From NCBI GenBank assembly GCA_903921455.1, contig CAIXPZ010000268.1, positions 1 to 52,257 on the forward strand: a DNA stretch of 52,257 bases. The letters are read 5' to 3'. Source of the DNA: an uncultured Verrucomicrobia subdivision 3 bacterium (GTDB lineage Bacteria > Verrucomicrobiota > Verrucomicrobiae > Limisphaerales > UBA11358). Below, piece by piece: positions 27,001-35,880 of this stretch. Both the position numbers and the translations under genes were made by a program. Numbering within the stretch: position 1 is the stretch's first letter; the number at the start of each line of letters is the position of its first letter. The notes below the pieces were generated by a model. The model searched no databases. It was given only the letters and a program-made list of their open reading frames with translations, and was not told where the DNA came from.

Positions 27001-29679
27001 GTGGACGGCAATGGCTGGGTTTATGTGGCTAACGACGCGGCACTCGCGGCCAGTGTCACAACCAATTTCTCCTTGTCACTTCGCACCACGGATAACGGCG
27101 CGCCGGCCTTGTCCGCCACCAACATCGCCAAAATCACCATCATCCCTGCGACCACTATCTTCGCCACGCAAATCCAGCGCGAGATGTTTAATAACATCGG
27201 CAGCGCCACGACCGTCGCGAGCCTGACGAACAATACCCGTTTTCCCGGCCAGCCGGACGCATTGGTTGGTCTGACCAATTTCGCTTCGGCGGTGAACGTG
27301 GCTGATAATTACGGCTCGCGCATCCGGGCCTATCTCGTTCCGTCGGTCACGGGCGATTACCAATTTTTCATCTCTTCGGATGATAACAGTCTCTTGCTGT
27401 TTAGCCGCGACACCAACGCCGCGAATGCCACGGCCATCGCGTCGATTTCCACCGGTAGCGGTTGGGCCAACCAGAACGCTTGGACTACCTTCGCCAGCCA
27501 GACCTCGGCGGTGATCACCAACTTGATCGCCGGCCAGCGTTATTATATCGAGGCGCTGCAAAAAGAAGGCGGCGGCGGCGACCACGTGGAAGTCGGTTGG
27601 CTGGTCCCGGGCAGCGGCGTGACCAATCTCATTCCTGGTGCAAACTTGCTGGTGCTCGATTTGAATTATGCGCCCACGGTTCCCAACCAATCATTTTTCG
27701 TCGTGCAAGCTGTTACCAACGGCGCGGCGGTGAGCACGGTGACCGCGCAAGATAGCGCACTAGACACGCTAACGTTCAAAATTGTCGGTGGCAACACAAA
27801 CAACACTTTTGCCATCGCCCCCGCCAGCGGCGCGCTTTCGGTGACGAACAATGCACTCATCACCAGTGGCAGCGTCGCAACGTTTACGCTATCCGTTGCG
27901 GTGCAAGATACCGGCTACGGCGGGTTGTATCCGCTTCACAGCGCGACGAATTTAGTTCTCGTCACGGTCATCGCCACGAACATGCTGTTCTGGGATGCAG
28001 GCGTAGCGGCCAGCTTGCAGGACGGTAACGGCAACTGGGCCGTGTCGCCGACGAACTGGTGGAACGGTTTCATCAATAGCATTTGGACAAATAACTCCGT
28101 TGCCGTCTTCGGCCTCGGCACGACGACCAATTGCACCGTGACCATCACCAACGACGTAACGCCGGCAGGAATCACTTTCAACACGAATGCCGGGGGCATT
28201 TACACCCTTGCCGGCAACGGCGGCGCGCTCAATCTGTCCAACCCGACCGTCATCACGGCCAACACGGATGCATCCATCAGCGCGAGCATCAAAGGTGGAA
28301 GCCTGGTGAAGAATGGCCCGGGCAAGCTGACCTTGAGCAGTGCCAACACGTTCACCGGTGGCGTCACGAATAACGCCGGGACGCTCGCGCTGGGTAATGC
28401 GGCAGCAGCCGGCAGCGGCGCAATTACGCTGAACGGCGGCTCGCTTTACAATACGGTGGGCATGACCTTTGCTAATCAGATCAACATCAACAGCAACGTG
28501 AATCTCTACGCCGCAAATCCCAACAACTTGAATCTGACGGGGGCGCTTTACGGCGGCGGCACATTCGCCGATAATTTGCCGAACCAAAACGCCTCGTTGA
28601 CCATCAGCGGCGACCTCAGCCATTTCACCGGCACCTTGCTTTACGCCGACCCCGACAATACTTACAACAATGTCAACATCGGCAGCGGCGCAACGGGAGC
28701 GAATAGCCTGAATGCCTCGGGCGCGAAAATCGTTATGAGCGGCGGCATCAACCTGTCTCGTGCGTTGCGCATCCTCGGCAATTCCGGAGCCACGTTCCGT
28801 CTGGGAGACTTGTCCGGGAGTGGCGGCACTTTGGGGTTGAGCGGAACGATTCTTTCCGTTGGTTGGTTAAATTTGGATTCGTCTTTTGGCGGCACCCTCA
28901 ACGGCACAGGCGGCTTGACTAAAGTTGGCACCGGCACGCTGAACTTGACGGGCACCAATCTTTACGCCGGATCAACCACGGTGAGCGCCGGCCAGTTGCT
29001 CGTGAATGGCGTGCTTACCACCAATGCGGCCAGCGCCACCAGCGTATCGGCCAGCGCAATCCTTGGCGGCAACGGCCTTGTCTGCGGCCCGGCGACGGTA
29101 CAGAACGGCGGCGTGCTCGCCCCCGGCACCGGCGGTATTGGGCAATTGACTGTTAGCAACAGCGTGACCTACTCCGGCGGCTCCGTCGCGCTGATGGAAA
29201 TCACCAAGAACAGCGGCGGGGCCACGAATGACCTGCTGCTCGTCTCGGGAACGCTGACGCAGGGCGGAACGCTGCTCGTCACCAACATCGGCACGAATGC
29301 GCTCATGGCTGGCGACAGCTTCAAATTATTCAACGCTACGACGTTTGCCGGAGCGTTCACCAATCTAGCATTGCCGCCGCTGACTACGAACCTCGTCTGG
29401 AGCACTGACTTGCTCGCCACCAACGGCACTCTGGCTGTGGTTGTGAGCCTGCCGTTCATGTTCACAACCACGGCCTTTTCCTCGGATGGGCAGACCTTTT
29501 CATTGAACGGCACCGGCATGGCTGGTAAGAGTTATATTCTGCTAACCGCCACAAACTTGGCCGCGCCGGTCTGGCTGCCAATTTTCACCAACACGGCAGA
29601 CAACAATGGTGTGTTCCAATTCGCTGATCCACAGGCGACCAATTTCATGCAGCAGTTTTATCGCGTGCAGGCCAACTGA
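24091..29679 (+). CDS. Giant secreted metalloprotease with cadherin-like, PA14 and autotransporter-type beta-strand repeats
   Basis: The product has 1862 aa. The N terminus is a membrane-spanning signal ('FLIAGFIAAWCVIAVIFW'). A zinc protease domain contains His339-Glu340...His343...His349 in 'VIAHECGHALGLGHQGN', a metzincin signature. A beta-sandwich resembling pre-peptidase C-terminal domains follows ('TGDTDAFRFTTAGGTVLLTA'). Two PA14-like modules (about 753-913 and 1027-1183) are separated by cadherin-like repeats ('SATNYVQINV' type). From about 1298 there are autotransporter-associated beta-strand repeats ('KNGPGKLTLSSANTFTGGV'). The C-terminal 75 residues form a module ending 'FYRVQAN' that is shared with the lyase at 41656. 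There is no true autotransporter barrel, so the route to the surface is unclear. Likely a surface or released glycoprotein-degrading protease; PA14 domains can bind carbohydrate. Confidence 0.85.
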   Translation: MRKFLIAGFIAAWCVIAVIFWRYENDAGLKKSPAPAAVSVKNGILDAAPLPVPTTNAAAFLPAVPAPAPQKRAWDYAFFQQLTNSAGGSAIRFALTDGKFASGVIQHNEHTNGELIYVSGTLSSPEPGRFFFQKQTLPGKQGDFAGVVEFPGSKTAWRIEPSGPGGKSELVARRLDEVICYAMPAADPSLLDTNASEEMPPLRPDQVPDYVPYYNDGIISLQSLPGTIGVLYIDFRGGYTPTWGGITYQKPNVSNAQIKDVWKRVAEDYMPFNINVTTDIKVYQAAPENSRQRCICTPTTTAAPGAGGVSYMNSWNTTGDTPNWSFYSSGKSAAEVIAHECGHALGLGHQGNSTSGYDYGHAGPGTTGWGPIMGAGYYQPVTEWAKGEYLDANNTQDELNVIVSNNNNVDYRTDDTDATLATARYLEIYSNYTAIAEGVIEMTGDTDAFRFTTAGGTVLLTAYPVATNDWADLAVMATLADGTDTIIASNNPQNVLTASIATNLPAGTYTFRVTGAGRNDPSTNGFSNYASLGYYSVTGTVASATLPSRFIIGENTTNGFFVGTISATNLGTDPLNYFIVSGNTSNTFALDDNGVLSVANAAALDYESLAKNTQYAVQFEMFVNITNTANPSLTELNRRVVVQVTNVNEAPLIIGFTNLLIAHTQPGSVAGTLQASDPDAYTVLTLAIVSGNSNAMFTVDSATGNLIVVGDLDPAVQSVYNLAIKAADNGTPSLSATNYVQINVSTNSSPFQPGIISYAIYDGVGSGVFVSNLTSNARFPADPTSERQITSAEGDSNRADSYGSVLRGYLIPPVSGNYYFYLATDDNGELWMSTTTNPTSMTLIASISGSSSYASPEQWNKYSSQKSAARSLTAGQAYYIEARQKEGSGGDNLAVGWSGPATSNQTNVIAGLYLAPYFVNYVPHLVSFTNVVHRDALAGFLIDQLTVTDVNTNDQHTFSIISGNSGGIFGVDGNGWVYVANDAALAASVTTNFSLSLRTTDNGAPALSATNIAKITIIPATTIFATQIQREMFNNIGSATTVASLTNNTRFPGQPDALVGLTNFASAVNVADNYGSRIRAYLVPSVTGDYQFFISSDDNSLLLFSRDTNAANATAIASISTGSGWANQNAWTTFASQTSAVITNLIAGQRYYIEALQKEGGGGDHVEVGWLVPGSGVTNLIPGANLLVLDLNYAPTVPNQSFFVVQAVTNGAAVSTVTAQDSALDTLTFKIVGGNTNNTFAIAPASGALSVTNNALITSGSVATFTLSVAVQDTGYGGLYPLHSATNLVLVTVIATNMLFWDAGVAASLQDGNGNWAVSPTNWWNGFINSIWTNNSVAVFGLGTTTNCTVTITNDVTPAGITFNTNAGGIYTLAGNGGALNLSNPTVITANTDASISASIKGGSLVKNGPGKLTLSSANTFTGGVTNNAGTLALGNAAAAGSGAITLNGGSLYNTVGMTFANQININSNVNLYAANPNNLNLTGALYGGGTFADNLPNQNASLTISGDLSHFTGTLLYADPDNTYNNVNIGSGATGANSLNASGAKIVMSGGINLSRALRILGNSGATFRLGDLSGSGGTLGLSGTILSVGWLNLDSSFGGTLNGTGGLTKVGTGTLNLTGTNLYAGSTTVSAGQLLVNGVLTTNAASATSVSASAILGGNGLVCGPATVQNGGVLAPGTGGIGQLTVSNSVTYSGGSVALMEITKNSGGATNDLLLVSGTLTQGGTLLVTNIGTNALMAGDSFKLFNATTFAGAFTNLALPPLTTNLVWSTDLLATNGTLAVVVSLPFMFTTTAFSSDGQTFSLNGTGMAGKSYILLTATNLAAPVWLPIFTNTADNNGVFQFADPQATNFMQQFYRVQAN

Positions 29680-29730
29680 AAGTGCGGACTTGCCTGGTTT
29701 GGATTATTTTTCGTGGCCTCCCCAAAAATC

Positions 29731-32700
29731 TCAAACCAGCACGATTTCAATCATTTCTCCTGCACCAATCGTGGTGACATTTTCCAAGCTTAGCAGAATT
29801 CTAGATTTATCCCGATTAAACTTTGCTGGAATAGATTTTCCTCCGAGCCGCACCTTCACCGAGTGTGCGTGCTGGTTTTCCAGTGCGATGGTTTTCACAA
29901 TTAATTTGCCCCAGCGGACGACAATTTCCGCCGTCAGTTTTTCGCCTTCCACTCTTTGCGCGAAGCGGCCCCAGCCTTCGGCGCTGGTGAAGGCGCACTT
30001 GAAATTCTCCGGCGTCAACTTCGGCGCGAATCCGATGTGCCCCTTCGGCCCGTGAATTTCAAAACCGCATGCTGCGAGATAAACACCGTAGCTCGCCATG
30101 CTGCGCGAATAATGATCGCCGCACTCGACCTCATTCCACGGATTGCGGCGTGAAGCGTGGTAGCGATCATGCACGGCGCGCTCAATCGCCAGACCTTCCA
30201 TGACCATGCCCTCCCAAATCATGTGGCCGGCGACCTGATGTTCGAAGCCGTTCATGCACTCGTTGAAATAGCCTGCCGCCCATTCCGCCTTACCGTGGCC
30301 GCTGGCGCGCTTGAAATCCCAGTCGCGGCGCGGGAAGGTGCACATCAGCAAGCCGGCCTCGCCCGCCATCGCATACCAGCGACCCGGTTTGTTCGCGGCG
30401 CGATACGGTCCAACATCGGGCGAAAAATTATAACGCCAAAGCGATTGCAGCGCGGTCAACGTCTCTTGCTCCGGCAAAACGCGCGGCAGACCAACTTGAA
30501 AAGCCCAGCTCTGGCCGAACACCTGATCGATTTCGCAACCCGTGCCGGAGTTGATGGCGTCGAGATGTTTCGGGTCAACTTGATTGATGAAGTAATCTCC
30601 GTCAAAAAGCTGGGCCACGAGATTCTTGCGGCCCGCCCCGACGATCTGCCGGCATTGTTTCGCGAACTCCGCGTCGCCCATTTCGTCGGCCATTTCTGCC
30701 GCTCCAACCAGCGCCGCCAAATACAATCCGCTCAACCACGCCACCGGCCCGAACCAATCCGTATCGAGCGTGTTGTGCTGATTGCTCTCGATAAGCCCGT
30801 CGCTGTTGGCGTCCTTCGCGATGAGCCACTGCGTCGCGCGCTTGATTTTCGGCCAGTTACGTTTGAGGAAGGCGGCGTCTGCTGACATCTGATGTTCACG
30901 GAGCGCGCGCAAAATCGTTCCGGCCTGACCGTCCACGGCCGGAATGTTGTTGAACTCGCCGCGAAAATGGATCGCGCCATCAGGCTTAAGCGCGATGCCA
31001 AAATCAATATTTTCGCGCGTGCGGCTTTCCAGATCCGGAAAGAGTCGAGCCGCCGAGTGCGCGTAGTGGTAAACGTGACCGCATGTGCCGGGACAGCAGC
31101 CGACCCCTTCCCAACCGTAAAAGCGGCCGTTCGCGAGCCGGTAGCAGGTGGACGACGCGAGGATGGAGGCGTTCAAGAATGTGCGATCAAGAAACCAGTA
31201 CGGCAGGGTGGAGTCATACCAGGTGTCGCGCCACAACTTCGTCTGCTCTTCGAGCCGGGAAAGGTTCTCCGCGACATATTCCGCGACGGCCTGCGCCGAG
31301 GAATATTTCGTGGCGTAATACCGGCCGCAATCCTTGAACGAACCCTTGATCGAAAGATTCGGAAAATGCCACGCAAACACAAACGTCACCGTCTTCGCCT
31401 CGCCGGCTGCCAGCGTCAACTTGCGGCCCAGCGAACCGATGAGCTGGTCGCCGAACGCAGCGGATTGGTCGCCGCTGCTTTCGTCCGCGCCGCCCGGCAG
31501 CGCGAGCGCCAGCGTGCCGAAGTCGGTAAGTTTTTCAATCGGCTCGGTCTTGCCGCGCTCGTCGGTGAAAATGATTTTCCCGACACCGACATTGCCCCAG
31601 GCGCCGAGGCGGTCGTCAATGATTTCCAGGTGCGCATTTTTTCCGGCGTAAGCGGCCACGTCGAAGTATTGCAGGGTCATCTCATTTTTATTCTGCCCCG
31701 ATGTCGCGAGAACCCGCTTGCCTTCCACAAACAGTGACAGACCGAGCTTGGATTCACCTTCGGCTTTGCCGCCGCCGATCCAGAACGCGATGAAATTGCG
31801 ATCAATGACAAATTCGCGGCTGATGAGTTTGCCCGTGGCGCCGTCTTTCCCCTCGATGGAGGCGCCGGGGGCGGAAGCGTGGGAATTCACAACGCGCGTG
31901 GTGTCGCCGCCAACATCACCCTGGTAGGATGGTATTAGGCACTTCTGGACGGGGCTGCTGCCGAAAGCCGTGCCGGCCACTGTCCAGCCCTCATAGTTGG
32001 CATGATTCCAGTCTTCAAAAATCACATCCGGGCGGGCGGATTTGCTGGAATTCGCATCCGCCGCCGCCGAGCAAATCAATATCGTTGCGGCCTTGGCCTG
32101 CACGAAATGGTTGTTCAAAATGCCGTTGTGTTTGCGGTGATGCAGGCAGGCGCAGTTTTCGAGTTCACCAGTCAAGGTCGTTGCTATCGGTGCGGCGGAA
32201 GTATTCCGCACGGTGAATTGAAAAATCGTGGCGGGCAGGCTGGAGTCGTCGGTGTTCAGCGGAATGAACGGCGAGAACGCTTCCAGTTTCACCGCGAGCG
32301 GCACGTTGGAGTCGGCGTAGTTCACCACGCCGATCGGATACTCGCCGCGAAAACTCACGTCGGAAAAACCGTCGCGGTCGAGAGAAATAATTTTATCACC
32401 GAGCTTCAGGGAAAATTTTTGCGCCACTGGCGAGGTCGGCGTCATGGGTTTGGCGTAGTGCTCGGCCCCGGTGCCGATAACCTGGTTGAAGATATCCCAA
32501 TGCCACAGACGCCCATCGCCGCCGAGATACAACTGTCCTGCGCCAATCCCGCCCACAGGCATGCCGACAAATTTGAGTTCGCTGCCGCGCAACACTTCCG
32601 GCGTGCCGCGCGCGAAAAGCGATTTCACCCAATCCGGCGACAGTTTCTTGTCGGCGGGAACGAGGTGGTCAAAATCCGCGCGCGTGAACGGCCCGGCCAT

Positions 32701-32805
32701 GGCGGGCAGCCGCGAGAACGCTAGTCCCAAAACGGTGGCGGCGGAAGACTTTAGAAAATCGCGACGCGCCCATTGGCCTGCGGGAGAGGATGATTCGTTT
32801 TTCAT
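29731..32805 (-). CDS. GH116-family glycosidase (beta-glucosidase/glucosylceramidase-like), Tat-exported
   Basis: The product has 1024 aa. It has a twin-arginine signal with Arg14-Arg15 in 'ARRDFLKSSAATVLGLAFS'. The N-terminal domain has the family opening 'GMPVGGIGAGQLYLGGDGRL' and 'HWDIFNQ'. The C-terminal (alpha/alpha)6 barrel contains 'SDGLIESNQHNTLDTDWFG' and, near residue 760, 'IDQVFGQSWA'. The latter resembles the DQxxGQ segment that carries the acid/base aspartate in GH116. Family members hydrolyse beta-glucosides, beta-xylosides or N-acetylglucosaminides with retention. A carbohydrate-binding-like insert lies around 250-420. It is the last gene of the fucosidase-sulfatase-sulfatase-GH116 run (27 bp after sulfatase 1) and converges with the metalloprotease gene. 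Confidence 0.85.
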   Translation of the reverse strand: MKNESSSPAGQWARRDFLKSSAATVLGLAFSRLPAMAGPFTRADFDHLVPADKKLSPDWVKSLFARGTPEVLRGSELKFVGMPVGGIGAGQLYLGGDGRLWHWDIFNQVIGTGAEHYAKPMTPTSPVAQKFSLKLGDKIISLDRDGFSDVSFRGEYPIGVVNYADSNVPLAVKLEAFSPFIPLNTDDSSLPATIFQFTVRNTSAAPIATTLTGELENCACLHHRKHNGILNNHFVQAKAATILICSAAADANSSKSARPDVIFEDWNHANYEGWTVAGTAFGSSPVQKCLIPSYQGDVGGDTTRVVNSHASAPGASIEGKDGATGKLISREFVIDRNFIAFWIGGGKAEGESKLGLSLFVEGKRVLATSGQNKNEMTLQYFDVAAYAGKNAHLEIIDDRLGAWGNVGVGKIIFTDERGKTEPIEKLTDFGTLALALPGGADESSGDQSAAFGDQLIGSLGRKLTLAAGEAKTVTFVFAWHFPNLSIKGSFKDCGRYYATKYSSAQAVAEYVAENLSRLEEQTKLWRDTWYDSTLPYWFLDRTFLNASILASSTCYRLANGRFYGWEGVGCCPGTCGHVYHYAHSAARLFPDLESRTRENIDFGIALKPDGAIHFRGEFNNIPAVDGQAGTILRALREHQMSADAAFLKRNWPKIKRATQWLIAKDANSDGLIESNQHNTLDTDWFGPVAWLSGLYLAALVGAAEMADEMGDAEFAKQCRQIVGAGRKNLVAQLFDGDYFINQVDPKHLDAINSGTGCEIDQVFGQSWAFQVGLPRVLPEQETLTALQSLWRYNFSPDVGPYRAANKPGRWYAMAGEAGLLMCTFPRRDWDFKRASGHGKAEWAAGYFNECMNGFEHQVAGHMIWEGMVMEGLAIERAVHDRYHASRRNPWNEVECGDHYSRSMASYGVYLAACGFEIHGPKGHIGFAPKLTPENFKCAFTSAEGWGRFAQRVEGEKLTAEIVVRWGKLIVKTIALENQHAHSVKVRLGGKSIPAKFNRDKSRILLSLENVTTIGAGEMIEIVLV

Positions 32806-32832
32806 TTGATTTTGCTTTCCAAAAATTGGCGT

Positions 32833-34437
32833 TCAGTCCGGCGTCTGCTGGCTCTTCCACCACGTCGGATCCGGCCGCCAATCTGGTTTCAAAAATTCCG
32901 CGTGTTGCTTTTCGAGATTTTCTTTTTGTCTCAAGGCGGCTTTGCTCCGTTGGTCAGCCCACTCCGGCTGGTAATGAGGATTCGGCTGCGGAATTTTTGC
33001 GCCGGTGGATTTAAGCCACAACTGCAACTGTGACCACAAACCAGTGGCGCGATTAGTTTCGGTCGCGGAAAGATCGTGCTGTTCGCCAATATCATCAGCC
33101 AGATTGTAAAGTTCGTTATGGCCATCTTCCCAGTAGTGAATGAGTTTCCAGTCGCTTGAGCGAATGATGGACGATGGCTCGCCGCCCTGATTGCCGTAGT
33201 GCGGGTAATGCCAGAAGAGCGGACGCAACGGGAGTTGGCCGCCCGCCAGCAGCGGCACGAGGCTCACGCCGTCAATCGTCTGTTCCGGAGCGGCGGTTAT
33301 GCCGGCGAGTTTTAGCAACGTGGGGAAAAAGTCAATACCGCTCACCGGCGTGCTGCAAGTGCTGCCGGGAGCGGTGAGGCCCGGCGCGCGAATGTAAAGC
33401 GGTACGCGCGTGCCGCCTTCCCATTGGCGGCCTTTGCCGCCGCGATAGGGCAGCTGCGAGGAACTGAAGCTGTCGCCGGAAACCACGCCGCCGTTGTCGC
33501 TGGTGAAAATGACGATGGTGTTGGTGGCGAGATTAAGTTCGTCGATTTTTTTCAAAACGCGGCCGACGGCATTATCCATTTCGTCAATGAGTCCGCCGTA
33601 AATCGGATTGTCCTGCACGATGCGGACGGGCAGGGTGCGATCGATTTGAAAACATTCTTTCGGCTTTGGTTGGGCGGCGGCCTTCGCGCGATATTTTCCC
33701 CAGAGCGGTTTGGTGGTTTGTATCGGCCCATGCACGGCGTAGAACGAGAGATAGGCGAGGAAAGGGCCGTTGGTGTTTTTCTCGATGAACGAAATGGTTT
33801 CATCAGCGAGACGCTGCGTCAGCGATTGACCGCGCGGACCGCTGGGCAGAGTGGGATTGATCCACGGCGCGTAGTAACCGCCGGAGGGACTACCGGATTC
33901 CCAGCCGCCTTTGTTGATATCAAATCCGCGATCTTCCGGCCACGCCCCTTTGTCGCCGAGATGCCATTTGCCCGCGAAAAAAGTCGTGTAGCCCGCGCCT
34001 TTGAGTGCCGCCGCCAGAGTGGTTTCGTTCGCCGGCAATTGCCGAGCGTAATCCGGTGCGAGCAATCGGGTTTTTGTTTGGCGATCCGGATTTGCGCCCG
34101 CCTCCGCTCCGATCCAATCCGTGATGCCGTGGCGCGCGGGATATTGGCCAAGCAGAATACTCGCGCGCGATGGACTGCAAACGGCGCAGGCAGAGTAACC
34201 TTGCGTGAAGCGCATCCCGCTGAGGGCAAGCGCATCAATATTCGGGGTCTCGTAAAATTTGCTTCCTTCAATTCCGACATCCTTGATGCCGTAGTCATCC
34301 ACGAGGATGAATAAAATGTTTGGCCTGGTTTTTGCATCAGCGTTTGAATTGTCGATCGCGCAAGCTGGATGAAGAAATGCGCCGCAAAAAAATGCGATGG
34401 CGAGGCAGTTGACACCGCTGATGGATGCAAGTCGCAT
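32833..34437 (-). CDS. Type I (formylglycine) sulfatase, secreted (sulfatase 1)
   Basis: The product has 534 aa with a signal peptide (hydrophobic 'CLAIAFFCGAFLHPACA', cleaved before IDNS). The alkaline-phosphatase-type sulfatase domain begins 'RPNILFILVDDYGIKDVG', with metal ligands Asp47 and Asp48. The sulfatase signature C-x-P-S-R is Cys87-Ser-Pro-Ser-Arg91 in 'ACAVCSPSRASILLGQYPAR'; Cys87 would be converted to formylglycine. 'GKWHLGDKGAWPEDRG' and 'TSDNGG' are further conserved blocks. It removes sulfate esters from glycans outside the cytoplasm. It starts 12 bp after the stop of sulfatase 2, so it is co-transcribed. No formylglycine-generating enzyme is in the window; it must be encoded elsewhere. 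Confidence 0.93.
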   Translation of the reverse strand: MRLASISGVNCLAIAFFCGAFLHPACAIDNSNADAKTRPNILFILVDDYGIKDVGIEGSKFYETPNIDALALSGMRFTQGYSACAVCSPSRASILLGQYPARHGITDWIGAEAGANPDRQTKTRLLAPDYARQLPANETTLAAALKGAGYTTFFAGKWHLGDKGAWPEDRGFDINKGGWESGSPSGGYYAPWINPTLPSGPRGQSLTQRLADETISFIEKNTNGPFLAYLSFYAVHGPIQTTKPLWGKYRAKAAAQPKPKECFQIDRTLPVRIVQDNPIYGGLIDEMDNAVGRVLKKIDELNLATNTIVIFTSDNGGVVSGDSFSSSQLPYRGGKGRQWEGGTRVPLYIRAPGLTAPGSTCSTPVSGIDFFPTLLKLAGITAAPEQTIDGVSLVPLLAGGQLPLRPLFWHYPHYGNQGGEPSSIIRSSDWKLIHYWEDGHNELYNLADDIGEQHDLSATETNRATGLWSQLQLWLKSTGAKIPQPNPHYQPEWADQRSKAALRQKENLEKQHAEFLKPDWRPDPTWWKSQQTPD

Positions 34438-34449
34438 GATTACTGATTC

Positions 34450-35832
34450 CTATGGCTGCTTGGGTTTTGGGGGATGATGCATTGGCCAGTTTAGGTCGTC
34501 AATGTGTGCTTGCCGCATCAGGTTGGCCGCTTTCTCCGCCAAGTCTGGATGACTGGCGGCAACATCCGATTTTTCGCCGGAGTCTTCGCTGAGATTGTAA
34601 AGTTCGATAGGTGCGTCCGGACCATTCTTCACGCCTTTCCAGTCGCCGAAACGAACCGCTTGCAAGGCGGTCAGCGGTTGGCCCGCATGCAACTCCCAAT
34701 AGAAACAGTCGCGCTTCGGCGCCGGGCCGCCTTTCAAAAAATCAACCAGCGAGAAACCGTCAGGCTGGCAGTTCGCGGGAAGCTTGGCGTCTGCCAGGGC
34801 GGTGGCGGTCGGCAGAAAATCCCAGAAAGCCCAGGGCTCGTCACGCACACGGCCAGCGGGAATGACGCCGGGCCAGCGGGCGATTCCCGCCTGGCGCAGG
34901 CCACCTTCATACATCGTGCTTTTGAAGCCGCGGAGTTTCCCGCCCATGGTTTGGTCAAAAAGTTTTCCGACGGGCGAGTTTGGCGGAAAGGATGACCCGT
35001 TGTCGCCGGCGAAAATCACCAGCGTGTTCCTGGCAAGCTTGAGTTCCTGCAGCAGGGCGAACAGTGCGCCGACGTCGCTGTCGAGGCGGCTGACCATGGC
35101 GGCGTAAGTTTTTTGCGGTTTCGTCCAGCCTTCACGATTCGCGTATTCGCCAAGTTTATTGATCTCAAAATTGCCATGCGGCAAAGTGGTGGCGTCGAAG
35201 AGAAAAAACGGACCATCCTTGTGGGTGCGAATCCAATCAAGCGTGTCCTTGAGAATCAGGTCCGGCGCGTAAGTCTTCTTCGCGCCGCCTTTGTTTTCCG
35301 GCAACTCAATGCGTTGATCATTGAGATAAAGCTCGGGCGGAAAATATTCGTGCGCTTGAACCTGTCCGTTGTAGCCGTAGAAATGGTCGAAGCCTTTCTT
35401 CAGCGGACTGCCGGTGGTGTCGAATTGCCCCATACCCCACTTGCCCGTGCAGGCGGTGGCGTAGCCGGCAGACTTGAGAATCTGCGCCACGGTCACCGTG
35501 GATTCGGGCAACGGAAGCTGGCCCGAGCCGAACGCGGACACCGCCTTGATCTCATAATTTCCACGCACCGGGGAATGCCCGGTGTGCAGCCCGGTCATCA
35601 ACGAAGTGCGCGACGGCGCGCAAATGCTCGTCCCGCAATAGGCTTGAGTGTAACGCGTGCCTTCAGCCGCCATGCGATCGAGGTTTGGCGTTTTGATCAG
35701 CTTTTGGCCGTAACAACCGATGTCACCTTGTCCCACATCATCGGAGAGGATGAAAATGATGTTGGGCTTATCCGCCGCCAGAATTGTTGCGCAGCCCAGC
35801 AACGATACGAGGAGGGTGTGAATGATTTTCAT
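34450..35832 (-). CDS. Type I (formylglycine) sulfatase, secreted (sulfatase 2)
   Basis: The product has 460 aa with a short signal peptide ('MKIIHTLLVSLLGCATILAA', cleaved before DKPN). The domain starts 'DKPNIIFILSDDVGQGDIGC' with Asp31 and Asp32 as metal ligands. The signature is Cys71-Ala-Pro-Ser-Arg75 in 'SICAPSRTSLMTGLHTGHSP'. Later blocks are 'GKWGMGQFDTTG', 'FAGDNGSS' and the C-terminal 'SEDSGEKSDVAASHPDLAEK'. This resembles the arylsulfatase A-like subgroups that act on sulfated polysaccharides; the exact linkage is unknown. It differs enough from sulfatase 1 to imply another sulfate position. The gene follows the fucosidase by 48 bp on the same strand. Confidence 0.93.
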   Translation of the reverse strand: MKIIHTLLVSLLGCATILAADKPNIIFILSDDVGQGDIGCYGQKLIKTPNLDRMAAEGTRYTQAYCGTSICAPSRTSLMTGLHTGHSPVRGNYEIKAVSAFGSGQLPLPESTVTVAQILKSAGYATACTGKWGMGQFDTTGSPLKKGFDHFYGYNGQVQAHEYFPPELYLNDQRIELPENKGGAKKTYAPDLILKDTLDWIRTHKDGPFFLFDATTLPHGNFEINKLGEYANREGWTKPQKTYAAMVSRLDSDVGALFALLQELKLARNTLVIFAGDNGSSFPPNSPVGKLFDQTMGGKLRGFKSTMYEGGLRQAGIARWPGVIPAGRVRDEPWAFWDFLPTATALADAKLPANCQPDGFSLVDFLKGGPAPKRDCFYWELHAGQPLTALQAVRFGDWKGVKNGPDAPIELYNLSEDSGEKSDVAASHPDLAEKAANLMRQAHIDDLNWPMHHPPKPKQP

Positions 35833-35880
35833 GTTTGGTTCAGTCCGTGGATTTTTCAGTCTTACGGATTGCCTTAGTTA

